This document shows, piece after piece, positions 51,301 through 63,073 of a stretch of 64,000 nt of DNA. Each line of letters begins with the position of its first letter. The first letter of the stretch is position 1. The stretch comes from Sphaerolaimus hirsutus. Taxonomy: Eukaryota > Nematoda > Chromadorea > Monhysterida > Sphaerolaimidae. The translations under genes were made by a program, and so were the position numbers. The stretch is taken from positions 8,447,469 through 8,511,468 of the forward strand of contig OZ038453.1 in assembly GCA_964036195.1 (NCBI GenBank), in the 5' to 3' direction. The notes under the pieces are model-generated. The model did no database searches and was not told where the DNA came from. It was given only the letters and a program-made list of their open reading frames with translations.

Positions 51301-54300
51301 ATTCTAAAGTCACTATTCAAAAAGTGCTTTCAGAAGTACCGATCTGCATTCTAAAGTCACTATTCAAAATTGTGCTTTCAGAAGTACCGATCTGCATTCT
51401 AAAGTCACTATTCAAAATTGTGCTTTCAGAAGTACCGATCTGCATTATCTAAAGTCACTATTCAAAATTGTGCTTTCAGAAGTACCGATCTGCATTCTAA
51501 AGTCACTATTCAAAATTGTGCTTTCAGAAGTACCGATCTGCATTCTAAAGTCACTATTCAAAATTGTGCTTTCAGAAGTACTGATCTGCAATTGAAAGTC
51601 ACTATTCAAGATTGTGCTTCCAGAAGTACTGATCTGCAATCTCAAGTCACCATTCAAGATTGTGCTTCAAGAAGTACCCATCTGCAAAATTCACTATTCA
51701 AGATTGTGCTTCCAGAAGTACTGATCTGCAATCGAAAGTCACTATTCAAGATTGTGCTTCCAGAAGTACTGATCTCCAATCTAAATTCACTATTCAAGAT
51801 TGTGCTTCAAGAAGTACCCATCTGCCATCTAAATTCACTATTCAAGATTGTGCTTCAAGAAGTACCGATCTGCAATCTAAATTCACCATTCAAGATTGTG
51901 CTTCCAGAAGTACTGATCTGCAATTGAAAGTCACTATTCAAGATTGTGCTTCCAGAAGTACTGATCTGCAATCTCAAGTCACCATTCAAGATTGTGCTTC
52001 AAGAAGTACCCATCTGCAAAATTCACTATTCAAAATTGTGCTTCCAGAAGTACTGATCTGCAATCGAAAGTCACTATTCAAGATTGTGCTTCCAGAAGTA
52101 CTGATCTCCAATCTAAATTCACTATTCAGGATTGTGCTTCAAGAAGTACCCATCTGCCATCTAAATTCACTATTCAAGATTGTGCTTCAAGAAGTACCCA
52201 TCTGCAATCTCAAGTCACCATTCAAGATTGTGCTTGCAGAAGTACCGATCTGCATTCTAAAGTCACTATTCAAAATTGTGCTTTCAGAAGTACCAATCTG
52301 CATTCTAAAGTCACTATTCAAAATTGTGCTTTCAGAAGTACCGATCTGCATTCTAAAGTCACTATTCAAAAAGTGCTTTCAGAAGTACCGATCTGCATTC
52401 TAAAGTCACTATTCAAAATTGTGCTTTCAGAAGTACCGATCTGCATTCTAAAGTCACTATTCAAAATTGTGCTTTCAGAAGTACCGATCTGCATTATCTA
52501 AAGTCACTATTCAAAATTGTGCTTTCAGAAGTACCGATCTGCATTCTAAAGTCACTATTCAAAATTGTGCTTTCAGAAGTACCGATCTGCATTCTAAAGT
52601 CACTATTCAAAATTGTGCTTTCAGAAGTACCAATCTGCATTCTAAAGTCACTATTCAAAATTGTGCTTTCAGAAGTACCCATCTGCCATCTAAATTCACT
52701 ATTCAAGATTGTGCTTCAAGAAGTACCCATCTGCAATCTCAAGTCACCATTCAAGATTGTGCTTCAAGAAGTACCCATCTGCAAAATTCACTATTCAAGA
52801 TTGTGCTTCCAGAAGTACTGATCTGCAATCGAAAGTCACTATTCAAGATTGTGCTTCAAGAAGTACCCATCTGCCATCTAAATTCACTATTCAAGATTGT
52901 GCTTCCAGAAGTACTGATCTGCAATTTCAAGTCACCATTCAAGATTGTGCTTCAAGAAGTACCCATCTGCAAAATTCAATATTCAAGATTGTGCTTCCAG
53001 AAGTACTGATCTCCAATCTAAATTCACTATTCAACGTTGTGCTTCAAGAAGTACCCATCTGCCATCTAAATTCACTATTCAAGATTGTGCTTCAAGAAGT
53101 ACCCATCTGCAATCTCAAGTCACCATTCAAGATTGTGCTTGCAGAAGTACCGATCTGCATTCTAAAGTCACTATTCAAAATTGTGCTTTCAGAAGTACCA
53201 ATCTGCATTCTAAAGTCACTATTCAAAATTGTGCTTTCAGAAGTACCGATCTGCATTCTAAAGTCACTATTCAAAATTGTGCTTTCAGAAGTACCGATCT
53301 GCATTCTAAAGTCACTATTCAAAATTGTGCTTTCAGAAGTACCGATCTGCATTATCTAAAGTCACTATTCAAAATTGTGCTTTCAGAAGTACCGATCTGC
53401 ATTCTAAAGTCACTATTCAAAATTGTGCTTTCAGAAGTACCGATCTGCATTCTAAAGTCACTATTCAAAATTGTGCTTTCAGAAGTACTGATCTGCAATT
53501 GAAAGTCACTATTCAAGATTGTGCTTCCAGAAGTACTGATCTGCAATCTCAAGTCACCATTCAAGATTGTGCTTCAAGAAGTACCCATCTGCAAAATTCA
53601 CTATTCAAGATTGTGCTTCCAGAAGTACTGATCTGCAATCGAAAGTCACTATTCAAGATTGTGCTTCCAGAAGTACTGATCTCCAATCTAAATTCACTAT
53701 TCAAGATTGTGCTTCAAGAAGTACCCATCTGCCATCTAAATTCACTATTCAAGATTGTGCTTCAAGAAGTACCGATCTGCAATCTAAATTCACCATTCAA
53801 GATTGTGCTTCCAGAAGTACTGATCTGCAATTGAAAGTCACTATTCAAGATTGTGCTTCCAGAAGTACTGATCTGCAATCTCAAGTCACCATTCAAGATT
53901 GTGCTTCAAGAAGTACCCATCTGCAAAATTCACTATTCAAGATTGTGCTTCCAGAAGTACTGATCTGCAATCGAAAGTCACTATTCAAGATTGTGCTTCC
54001 AGAAGTACTGATCTCCAATCTAAATTCACTATTCAGGATTGTGCTTCAAGAAGTACCCATCTGCCATCTAAATTCACTATTCAAGATTGTGCTTCAAGAA
54101 GTACCCATCTGCAATCTCAAGTCACCATTCAAGATTGTGCTTGCAGAAGTACCGATCTGCATTCTAAAGTCACTATTCAAAATTGTGCTTTCAGAAGTAC
54201 CAATCTGCATTCTAAAGTCACTATTCAAAATTGTGCTTTCAGAAGTACCGATCTGCATTCTAAAGTCACTATTCAAAAAGTGCTTTCAGAAGTACCGATC

Positions 54301-57135
54301 TGCATTCTAAAGTCACTATTCAAAATTGTGCTTTCAGAAGTACCGATCTGCATTCTAAAGTCACTATTCAAAATTGTGCTTTCAGAAGTACCGATCTGCA
54401 TTATCTAAAGTCACTATTCAAAATTGTGCTTTCAGAAGTACCGATCTGCATTCTAAAGTCACTATTCAAAATTGTGCTTTCAGAAGTACCGATCTGCATT
54501 CTAAAGTCACTATTCAAAATTGTGCTTTCAGAAGTACCAATCTGCATTCTAAAGTCACTATTCAAAATTGTGCTTTCAGAAGTACCCATCTGCCATCTAA
54601 ATTCACTATTCAAGATTGTGCTTCAAGAAGTACCCATCTGCAATCTCAAGTCACCATTCAAGATTGTGCTTCAAGAAGTACCCATCTGCAAAATTCACTA
54701 TTCAAGATTGTGCTTCCAGAAGTACTGATCTGCAATCGAAAGTCACTATTCAAGATTGTGCTTCAAGAAGTACCCATCTGCCATCTAAATTCACTATTCA
54801 AGATTGTGCTTCCAGAAGTACTGATCTGCAATTTCAAGTCACCATTCAAGATTGTGCTTCAAGAAGTACCCATCTGCAAAATTCACTATTCAAGATTGTG
54901 CTTCCAGAAGTACTGATCTCCAATCTAAATTCACTATTCAACGTTGTGCTTCAAGAAGTACCCATCTGCCATCTAAATTCACTATTCAAGATTGTGCTTC
55001 AAGAAGTACCCATCTGCAATCTCAAGTCACCATTCAAGATTGTGCTTGCAGAAGTACCGATCTGCATTCTAAAGTCACTATTCAAAATTGTGCTTTCAGA
55101 AGTACCAATCTGCATTCTAAAGTCACTATTCAAAATTGTGCTTTCAGAAGTACCGATCTGCATTCTAAAGTCACTATTCAAAATTGTGCTTTCAGAAGTA
55201 CCGATCTGCATTCTAAAGTCACTATTCAAAATTGTGCTTTCAGAAGTACCGATCTGCATTCTAAAGTCACTATTCAAAATTGTGCTTTCAGAAGTACCGA
55301 TCTGCATTGTCTAAAGTCACTATTCAAAATTGTGCTTTCAGAAGTACCGATCTGCATTCTAAAGTCACTATTCAAAATTGTGCTTTCAGAAGTACCGATC
55401 TGCATTCTAAAGTCACTATTCAAAATTGTGCTTTCAGAAGTACCAATCTGCATTCTAAAGTCACTATTCAAAATTGTGCTTTCAGAAGTACCCATCTGCC
55501 ATCTAAATTCACTATTCAAGATTGTGCTTCAAGAAGTACCCATCTGCAATCTAAATTCACTGTTCAAGATTGTGCTTCAAGAAGTACCCATCTGCCATCT
55601 AAATTCACTATTCAAGATTGTGCTTCAAGAAGTACCCATCTGCAATCTCAAGTCACCATTCAAGATTGTGCTTCCAGAAGTACTGATATGCAATCTCAAG
55701 TCACTATTCAAGATTGTGCTTCAAGAGGTACCGATCTGCAATCTTAATTCACTGTTCAAGATTGTGCTTCAAGAAGTACCCATCTGCCATCTAAATTCAC
55801 TATTCAAGATTGTGCTTCACGAAGTACCCATCTGCAATCTCAAGTCACTATTCAAGATTGTGCTTCAAGAAGTACCGATCTGCAATCTAAATTCACCATT
55901 CAAGATTGTGCTTCCAGAAGTACTGATCTGCTTTTTTTGTTAGTTACTATTCAAGATTGTGCTTCCAGAAGTACTGATCTGCAATCTCAAGTCACCATTC
56001 AAGATTGTGCTTCAAGAAGTACCCATCTGCAATCTCAAGTCACTATTCAAGATTGTGCTTCAAGAAGTACCGATCTGCAATCTAAATTCACCATTCAAGA
56101 TTGTGCTTCCAGAAGTACTGATCTGCAATCGAAAGTCACTATTCAAGATTGTGCTTCCAGAAGTACTGATCTCCAATCTAAATTCACTATTCAAGATTGT
56201 GCTTCAAGAAGTACCCATCTGCCATCTAAATTCACTATTCAAGATTGTGCTTCAAGAAGTACCCATCTGCAATCTCAAGTCACCATTCAAGATTGTGCTT
56301 GCAGAAGTACCGATCTGCATTCTAAAGTCACTATTCAAAATTGTGCTTTCAGAAGTACCAATCTGCATTCTAAAGTCACTATTCAAAATTGTGCTTTCAG
56401 AAGTACCGATCTGCATTCTAAAGTCACTATTCAAAAAGTGCTTTCAGAAGTACCGATCTGCATTCTAAAGTCACTATTCAAAATTGTGCTTTCAGAAGTA
56501 CCGATCTGCATTCTAAAGTCACTATTCAAAATTGTGCTTTCAGAAGTACCGATCTGCATTATCTAAAGTCACTATTCAAAATTGTGCTTTCAGAAGTACC
56601 GATCTGCATTCTAAAGTCACTATTCAAAATTGTGCTTTCAGAAGTACCGATCTGCATTCTAAAGTCACTATTCAAAATTGTGCTTTCAGAAGTACCAATC
56701 TGCATTCTAAAGTCACTATTCAAAATTGTGCTTTCAGAAGTACCCATCTGCCATCTAAATTCACTATTCAAGATTGTGCTTCAAGAAGTACCCATCTGCA
56801 ATCTCAAGTCACCATTCAAGATTGTGCTTTCAGAAGTACCGATCTGCATTCTAAAGTCACTATTCAAAATTGTGCTTTCAGAAGTACCGATCTGCATTCT
56901 AAAGTCACTATTCAAAATTGTGCTTTCAGAAGTACCGATCTGCATTCTAAAGTCACTATTCAAAATTGTGCTTTCAGAAGTACCGATCTGCATTCTAAAG
57001 TCACTATTCAAAATTGTGCTTTCAGAAGTACCGATCTGCATTATCTAAAGTCACTATTCAAAATTGTGCTTTCAGAAGTACCGATCTGCATTCTAAAGTC
57101 ACTGTTCAAGATTGTGCTTCCAGAAGTACCGATCT
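42331..57135 (+). repeat. 48-bp satellite array 2 (about 300 copies, 14.8 kb)
   Basis: Tandem monomers in three main sequence types, for example AGTACCGATCTGCATTCTAA, AGTACCCATCTGCCATCTAA and AGTACTGATCTGCAATCTCA, each followed by (A/T)GTCAC(T/C)ATTCAA and TTGTGCTT. Higher-order duplications are visible: 1,102-bp period over 45,003-47,767, a 1,531-bp copy (48,122 and 49,653), and a 1,907-bp period over 51,418-55,280. Two plus-strand frames and one minus-strand frame stay open for hundreds of codons because 48 is divisible by three. Variants of 44, 47 and 50 bp break these frames at many points, so protein coding is unlikely. Confidence 0.97.
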
Positions 57136-57660
57136 ACAACACAAAAAACTAAAATTCCGAAATTTGTGCAAATAAAAGTACCGATCTACATGCAGATCGG
57201 TACTTTAAGAATTACCATAAAAAATTGTGCATTTGAATGTACCGATCTAACAGCGGTACTTTCAGAAGCACAAATTATTTCTATGTAGATCGGTACTTTT
57301 ACCCATACAAAAAAAGCACAAAACAAGTTTGTGCTCTTAAAAGTACCGATCTGACATCGGTACATTCAGAAGCACAAAAAATAATGTGCAAATCGGTACT
57401 TTTAAAAGAACAATTTTGGAAAAAGTCTGTAGATTGGTACTTTGTAAGATACAAAACCTGAAAAAGCTTGTAGATCGGTACTTTTAAAATTTCAGAAACT
57501 GTTTTTGGCATTTTTCGACCCCCCGTATCTCAAAATGCAGTTTTACACCCCCCACTTTTTATAATTTTTTTTGAAGGACTTTGCTATGGGGACCCAGAAA
57601 ATGGTCTTAACTCAAAATTGACAAATTTGTAGATCGGTACTTTTAGAAGCACACCCTTCA
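57136..57660. repeat. Divergent right edge of satellite array 2 with orientation switch
   Basis: At about 57,185 a head-to-head junction (GTACCGATCTACATGC then AGATCGGTAC) reverses monomer orientation. Single cores TGTAGATCGGTACTTTT continue at 57,287, 57,395, 57,465 and 57,631 with unrelated spacers. Another palindrome lies near 57,357. Confidence 0.85.
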
Positions 57661-57861
57661 TTTGTGGGTTTTTTATTGCAGTGATTTGAGATGTGCACTC
57701 CATTTCTACTCTACATTACCATAACCTTTAAGTCTAACCCCTGGGGCTAAAAAATTGAAAATTGTGAATTGATGCAATTGTGGATTGATGATAGCAATTA
57801 TTTGAAATATTCATTCCACTATTTGCAAATATTTGACACTACATTACCATAAACCTGAAAA

Positions 57862-58293
57862 TGAGTTTATGGGAGTTTCCAAATTAGGGACTGAGTTTAT
57901 GGGAGTTTCCAAATTAGGGGCTGAGTTTATGGGAGTTTCCAAATTAGGGGCTGAGTTTAAGGGAGTTTGCAAATTAGGGGCTGAGTTTATGGGAGTTTCT
58001 AAATTAGGGGCTGAGTTTATGGGAGTTTCCAAATTAGGGCTGAGTTTACAGCAGTTTCCAAATTATAGGTTGAGTTTATGGGAGTTTCCAAATTAGGGGC
58101 TGAGTTTATGGAAGTTTTCAAATTAGAGGCTGAGTTTATGGGAGCTTACAAATTAGGGGCTGAGTTTATGGAAGTTTGCAAATTAGGGGCTGAGTTTACG
58201 GGAGTTTGCAAGTTAGGGGCTGAGTTTATAGGAGTTTCCAAATTAGGGGCTGAGTTTACAGGAGTTTCCAAACTAGGGGCTGTGTTTACAGGA
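57862..58293 (+). repeat. 30-bp minisatellite (about 14 copies)
   Basis: The unit is GCTGAGTTTATGGGAGTTTC followed by CAAATTAGGG. Copies differ by a few bases and a few have small deletions. The unit length is 10 codons, hence an open frame through it; not a gene. Confidence 0.93.
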
Positions 58294-58830
58294 TTTAGAG
58301 GGGGTCCCCATGCGGTGCCATTTTTGGGGGGTCTCCAGGGTGTGCCATTTTTTGGAGGTACATATGCGGGTGCCATTTCAAGGGGGTCCCTATGGGATGC
58401 CATTTTTTGGGTGGTCCCCAGGGGTGCCATTTTTTGGTGGTCCTCAGGGGGTGCTATATTTTTTTTTTGTGGGGGGTCCATAGGGGGTGCCATTTGGGGG
58501 GGGGTCCCCAGGGGGGTGCCATTTTTGGAGAGTCCCCAGGGGGAGCCAACTTTGAGTGGGTCCCCAGGGGGTGCCATTTTTGTGGGGGTTCCTAGGGGTG
58601 CCATGTTTGGGGGGTCCCCAGGGGGTGCCATTTTTGGGGGGTCCCTAGGGGGTGCCATTTTTGGGGGGTCCCTAAGGGGTGCCATTTTTTGGTGATCCTC
58701 AGGGGGTGCCATATTTGTGGGGCCCTAGAGGGTCCCATTTTTAGGCAGTTCCCAGGGGGTGCCACTTTTGGGTGGTTCCCCGGGGCGTGCCATTTGGAGG
58801 GGGGTCCCCACTGGGGTGTCAGTTTTTGCA
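58294..58830 (+). repeat. GGTGCCATTTTTGGGGGGTC minisatellite
   Basis: About 16-18 degenerate copies of a unit of roughly 30 bp (GGGGTCCCCAGGGGGTGCC then ATTTTTGG), directly abutting the previous array. G-rich on the plus strand. Confidence 0.9.
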
Positions 58831-58853
58831 AGCCTCTGAGTAGTGGGTACCTA

Positions 58854-59302
58854 TAGCAGGATTCTCTCCAACGTTCAGTTGGGTTTTGTGGTTCTCTACA
58901 GTTAATACCACAAGGATTTACAAACACAAAAAGAACAGCAAAGCACAAATGTAACCAATTTAAGATTACAACAAAGTTTGACACCTTGCAAAAACCACAC
59001 TTTCATATCACAAAACCTATACCACACAGAATGCACACTGCACCCCATCATACCAAATCGCAAACTGTCCACATTTTACTACCGAGTTTCATGCCCAACC
59101 ATTTTACGGAAGTTGACAAAAATCCATTCCAAAACATTGTATCTTTGGTATTGGTCTTGTTATTGTTGGTACATTACATACCGCATTTCAAAACACATGC
59201 CTAGCATGTGGGCAAACTTAACTAAAGTATCATATTTCCTCCAATGGTATTAATTGTAGAGAACCACAAAACCCGACCAAAGGTCGTAGAGAATCCTGCT
59301 AG
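58854..59302. mobile_element. TIR DNA transposon (non-autonomous), about 450 bp
   Basis: Terminal inverted repeats of about 55 bp: TAGCAGGATTCTCT at the left and AGAGAATCCTGCTA at the right; GGGTTTTGTGGTTCTCTACA pairs with TGTAGAGAACCACAAAACCC. TA at each outer end suggests a TA target site. A possible 91-codon frame inside shows no transposase motif. Confidence 0.87.
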
Positions 59303-59369
59303 TATATATATATATGGACATTGTAGCGGTAGTCAACTGCGGCCTGTAAATTGATAGCACACTTTTATT

Positions 59370-59480
59370 ACAGTTATTAATTGAATAATTCCCCCGCTCG
59401 AATAATTCCCCCCTTGAATAGCCTCACTCAAAAATGTCTGCCGAAAATATAATTCACCGCGGGAATTTTTCGAGTAAATA
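59370..59480. mobile_element. Small TTGAATAATTCCCC-type element
   Basis: TTGAATAATTCCCCCGCTCG through GGGAATTTTTCGAGTAAAT; a short decayed copy of the G-run hairpin family. Confidence 0.4.
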
Positions 59481-60020
59481 ACAAGAAAGTTTTTTAGAAA
59501 CCACAACATTTTTAACGTTAAACCTCAGAAAGCGGAAGAAAAAGAGACAAGAAAAGTAGCGAAAATTGCCCGGAAATTTCACATATTGTTGATTATGCGT
59601 GACATTAAATAAGCCTGTCTGAATGTACGTAAACATGAATGAAAAAAGTAATGGATTCGTGTCAATAAACGTATTAACAGAGAGTCATTTGAATGTGAAA
59701 TTTATTTTTAATCAAACAAATTAATAATTATTCCAAATAAAGCGACCCCTCCAACCCTTTGGGCATGTTGTGTGAGTAAATTTAATGCGACCCCCACCCC
59801 CCCATCCCCGACCTCCAAAATCACTAGTTCATGTGTCTAACTGCCTATGTTCAGCTATTTTTAGTACTACCGTATTTCTTATTGTTTAAGTTCAAAATAA
59901 ACCTGCATCTGTGACGATGCTCTATGAAGCCGCCAGGCATAGTTGGTAAAACGTATTTACGTTTACTCGATAAATCCGTATACTCCATTAATGCGCCAAT
60001 ATGTGTTCGTTTTCTCTCGC
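59481..60020. other. No gene seen
   Basis: AT-rich, with a poly-C patch and CTATTTTTAGTACTACCG near 59,855 recalling the dispersed repeats. No exon with supporting splice sites. Confidence 0.4.
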
Positions 60021-60023
60021 AAA

Positions 60024-60429
60024 AAAGTACCGGCACTCACTTACTCGCGTACTTTTTGAAAGTACGCGAGTACATAAAACGTAATTGAGAAAAAATTTGG
60101 GGTGTAAAAAAGCAAAAACCGCTAAAACAAATCAAAACAGCTGCAAAAATGGCAGTGGAAATGATAGAAGTTGAGATGGGTAGGGAAAGCGATGACTCTC
60201 GTTTTCACTTTTACTCATTTTTACATCTTCCTGGGTACAAAGTCAAGAAAAAATTTTACAGTTACATTTTACCTGAGTAAAATACTGGTATTTAAGTTTA
60301 CTCACCATTTACGCAGCGTAAAAGTAAAAAAAAATTACTTTTCGTTTTCTCTAATCTGGGGTGAGTAAAAATAAAATACTTTATGTTTACGTTTACTTTG
60401 AAAAAGTTCAGTACTTTTAACAACTCTGC
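60024..60429. mobile_element. hAT-like hairpin remnant
   Basis: Arms of GTACTTTTTGAAAGTACGCG and TTTACGTTTACTTTG, ending CAGTACTTTTAACAACTCTG at the right, as in the 15,618 element. The left end is eroded and no target duplication was found. Confidence 0.5.
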
Positions 60430-60858
60430 CGCCAGTAAGGCATTCAGAACACAATTAACTCCATCACATTATTCATGAGACTTTGCATGGATACCGTTTC
60501 CTTAACTTAAACAACATGCAGTTTCTTTGACATCTAGATATTTTTTTCAATTTTTTGCTTCACATGAGTACAGTAGTCTATCTTATCCGTTTAGTGTAAG
60601 TGCCCTGCACACGGAATGCAAATGGTTATGTAAATTGATTTGCATAACTCCGCGGATCGCGTGGTATGCATTTTTCCGAAGGAAACACTCCAATACTTGT
60701 AAATATGATGCCATCATTAATAATGATGTGTGTTGGTTGTAGTTAACTCCGCTTTTTTAAAAATATTTTCCTTTTTTTGAAAGTGTGTAAATACTGTATT
60801 ACCTACAATCCAATTGATCATATATTTACCTTCAATTGTTTTAGTCATTTTCCTTCAG

Positions 60859-60920
60859 CTGATTTTGCAAACATTGAGCCAACAGTGAACAAAATGCATA
60901 TTGTTTTATCAAACTGGAAA
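60859..60920 (+). CDS. Exon of an unrecognised plus-strand gene (1 of 3 seen)
   Basis: Acceptor TTTTCCTTCAG, donor GGAAA/GTAACA. Starts in phase 1 and ends in phase 0; reads DFANIEPTVNKMHIVLSNWK. Its phase matches the next exon after a 106-nt intron. No known domain identified. Confidence 0.5.
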
Positions 60921-61026
60921 GTAACAAAATGGTGAAATACAAGTTGACACAGAGTTGTCTTGGTGCCCTATTGGCACTATTTTCATCGTTGTCGATCATG
61001 TGTTGCCACTGGTTTTATGATTTCAG

Positions 61027-61081
61027 CATTTTGACGCACAGCCAGCTGTGCCTTACATTAAGGGTACACCTTCAATAACAG
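61027..61081 (+). CDS. Exon of an unrecognised plus-strand gene (2 of 3)
   Basis: Acceptor TATGATTTCAG, donor ACAG/GTACGC. Phase 0 start, phase 1 end; reads HFDAQPAVPYIKGTPSIT. The other two frames contain stops. It joins to the third exon as GAT (Asp). Confidence 0.5.
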
Positions 61082-61633
61082 GTACGCCTTTTATTTATTT
61101 TGTTACATTCCAAAAGGACAAAAGTTATTCATTCAATTAAATGGCACATTACATTGGAGGTAATATGGCAAGTATGTACTCATGTGTTATCCTCTAAAAC
61201 ATAAGTAATTTTAGGCACATACTTTAGGTGCATAAATAATTTGCCGTCCACAAGGTATATGTGAATTGTATTTTGGCCATTGCCAGCCAGGACTTCTTCG
61301 ATGAGATATTAAGAATAAATATCCTTTAAAATCCATTCACATCTACTCGGTGGACCGCAAAGTATGCACCCAAAATCAATTATGTCTTGTTCGATAACGT
61401 GCGCACATGATACTTATGTATGCACTTTCACAAAAAAGAAAATTATTTAAAAATAAAAAGGCGGAGTCACGTACAAACAATGAATGTGTTTTACCGAAAT
61501 GACTTTTCTTTTTTACTGTTTTTATTTATGATGACGTCATGATAGAGTGTTTCCTTCAGAAAAATGCATAGTGTGCGGTCCGCAGAGTATTCACACGCAG
61601 AATTTACCAAACCGTGGGCGTATGGTTTACGTT

Positions 61634-62745
61634 TAGCATTGAAAAAAACGACCGATTTTGAGAAAATATTATTAAATATTATCTCAGAAAATCTCTCAAG
61701 GAAAAAATATAATTAAATCACTTGGGTCACTTTTGAAAATATAATTAAATCTCTGAGAAAATCTCTTGCAGTTCAAAAAAATCTCATAAAATCTCTCAAC
61801 TCAATCTATGATTTAATTGATATTTCAAGTTGTTTGAACCATTGAGAGTAGATATTAAGCCCATTATGTGTTGTTTAACCTTTTTATTCACAATTTCATA
61901 TGATAACAGCATATTGTCTACTGACGGTACATTTTGTACTACCATGTATTTAGCCCATGTATACTATATACACCATGTGTATAGTGAACAAAAATATGGT
62001 TTAGGCATATTTTTTCTCATAGTAGAAGACATTACTTTCACGTGTATGATCCCCACATAATAAATCAGATGACTTTTTCACCAAAAATTGGTAAATATTT
62101 TTCCAAAGCATGCTGTCAACTCTTTAGTTGTTAAAACAGCTAGAATCCAGTGCATAAGTTTACCCATTGCTCAAGTAGCAACACCCAGTGCCAATGTAAA
62201 CCTGGCGCTTAGGTACAGCCCTGTACTTGAGCACTGGGTCTTCATGTGACTGCAGGGGTTCAGTAAGGTTCAGGGGTAAAACATTTATGTTTACTCAAAA
62301 ATACTTATACTTGTGTACTCAGCAAATACATCTAAATTTCCTCTGAAAAAGTACCAGTGCCCTCTTTTTTGTATACATCTTGAAAGTACTTGAGTACAGA
62401 AAATGTATTTCAGATAACTCTTTAATTGGCTCTTTCATGCCATTGAACAGAAAAAGGGGAGACAAAACTACAAATGGGGGAAAAATAGCCAAAAATGGGT
62501 ATAAGCAAATATATAGTTAAAAATAGATGAAAATTTGTATTAAAAACACATGAACTAGTGAATTTGAAGGTGAAAATGGGCTAATATAGAGAGATTTTCT
62601 CGAGAGATTTTCTCAATCAGGAGAAAATATAATTAAATCTCTCTGGAAAATCATGGAAAAAATATAAATCTCAGAAAATCTTATATTTTCTGAGATTTTC
62701 TGAGATTTTTTAAATATAAATCTCCCAGAGATTTTTTCAATGCTA
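61634..62745. mobile_element. Non-autonomous transposon, 1,112 bp, 8-bp target duplication
   Basis: Inverted ends TAGCATTGAAAAAA and TTTTTTCAATGCTA. TTTACGTT lies on both sides (61626-61633 and 62746-62753). The arms are built of AGATTTTCTGAGAAAAT-like units in both orientations. The 8-bp duplication suggests hAT or a similar superfamily. It lies in the intron between exons 2 and 3 of the plus-strand gene. Confidence 0.85.
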
Positions 62746-62919
62746 TTTACGTTTTACGTTTTTGTAAATTAGTAAACTATGATTCCATACCAGAAAATTG
62801 AGAAAAAGAACAGGTTCTTGGTTTTGGCATTCATTTTGGTAACATATCGACCAGAAGGTAACTTATTGATGGCAATATTTACAGTTCATTTGAAACATCT
62901 AAATGTTCTTTTTTCACAG

Positions 62920-62983
62920 ATGCAATTGTGATTGGCAATCCACCTGACCCATATGTGATCCAAAATCCAACCATTGTTGGAAG
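62920..62983 (+). CDS. Exon of an unrecognised plus-strand gene (3 of 3)
   Basis: Acceptor CTTTTTTCACAG, donor GGAAG/GTAATA. Phase 1 start, phase 2 end; reads AIVIGNPPDPYVIQNPTIVG. It is the most exon-like of the three (excellent polypyrimidine tract). The next exon is not visible before the window end. Confidence 0.55.
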
Positions 62984-63073
62984 GTAATAAAGTATTTTCT
63001 GAGACCACGTTATTTCGTACTCGTTGACTTGTGAAAGTATTTAAAATGGACTAGACTTTGGCGCAAAGCAGTG

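Noticed and set aside
42443-57152. Dozens of plus- and minus-strand frames of 60-415 codons
   Set aside because: All are readings of the 48-bp satellite. Frame changes at 44-, 47- and 50-bp monomers make a continuous protein impossible.
17380-57660. CRISPR array (regular direct repeats)
   Set aside because: Repeats are contiguous 48-bp monomers without unique spacers, in eukaryotic DNA and with no cas genes.
57833-58712. Frames of 87-205 codons with EFMGVSKLGA and GGAIF repeats
   Set aside because: Minisatellites with 30-bp (10-codon) periods; overlapping open frames on both strands; no splice sites or conserved motif.
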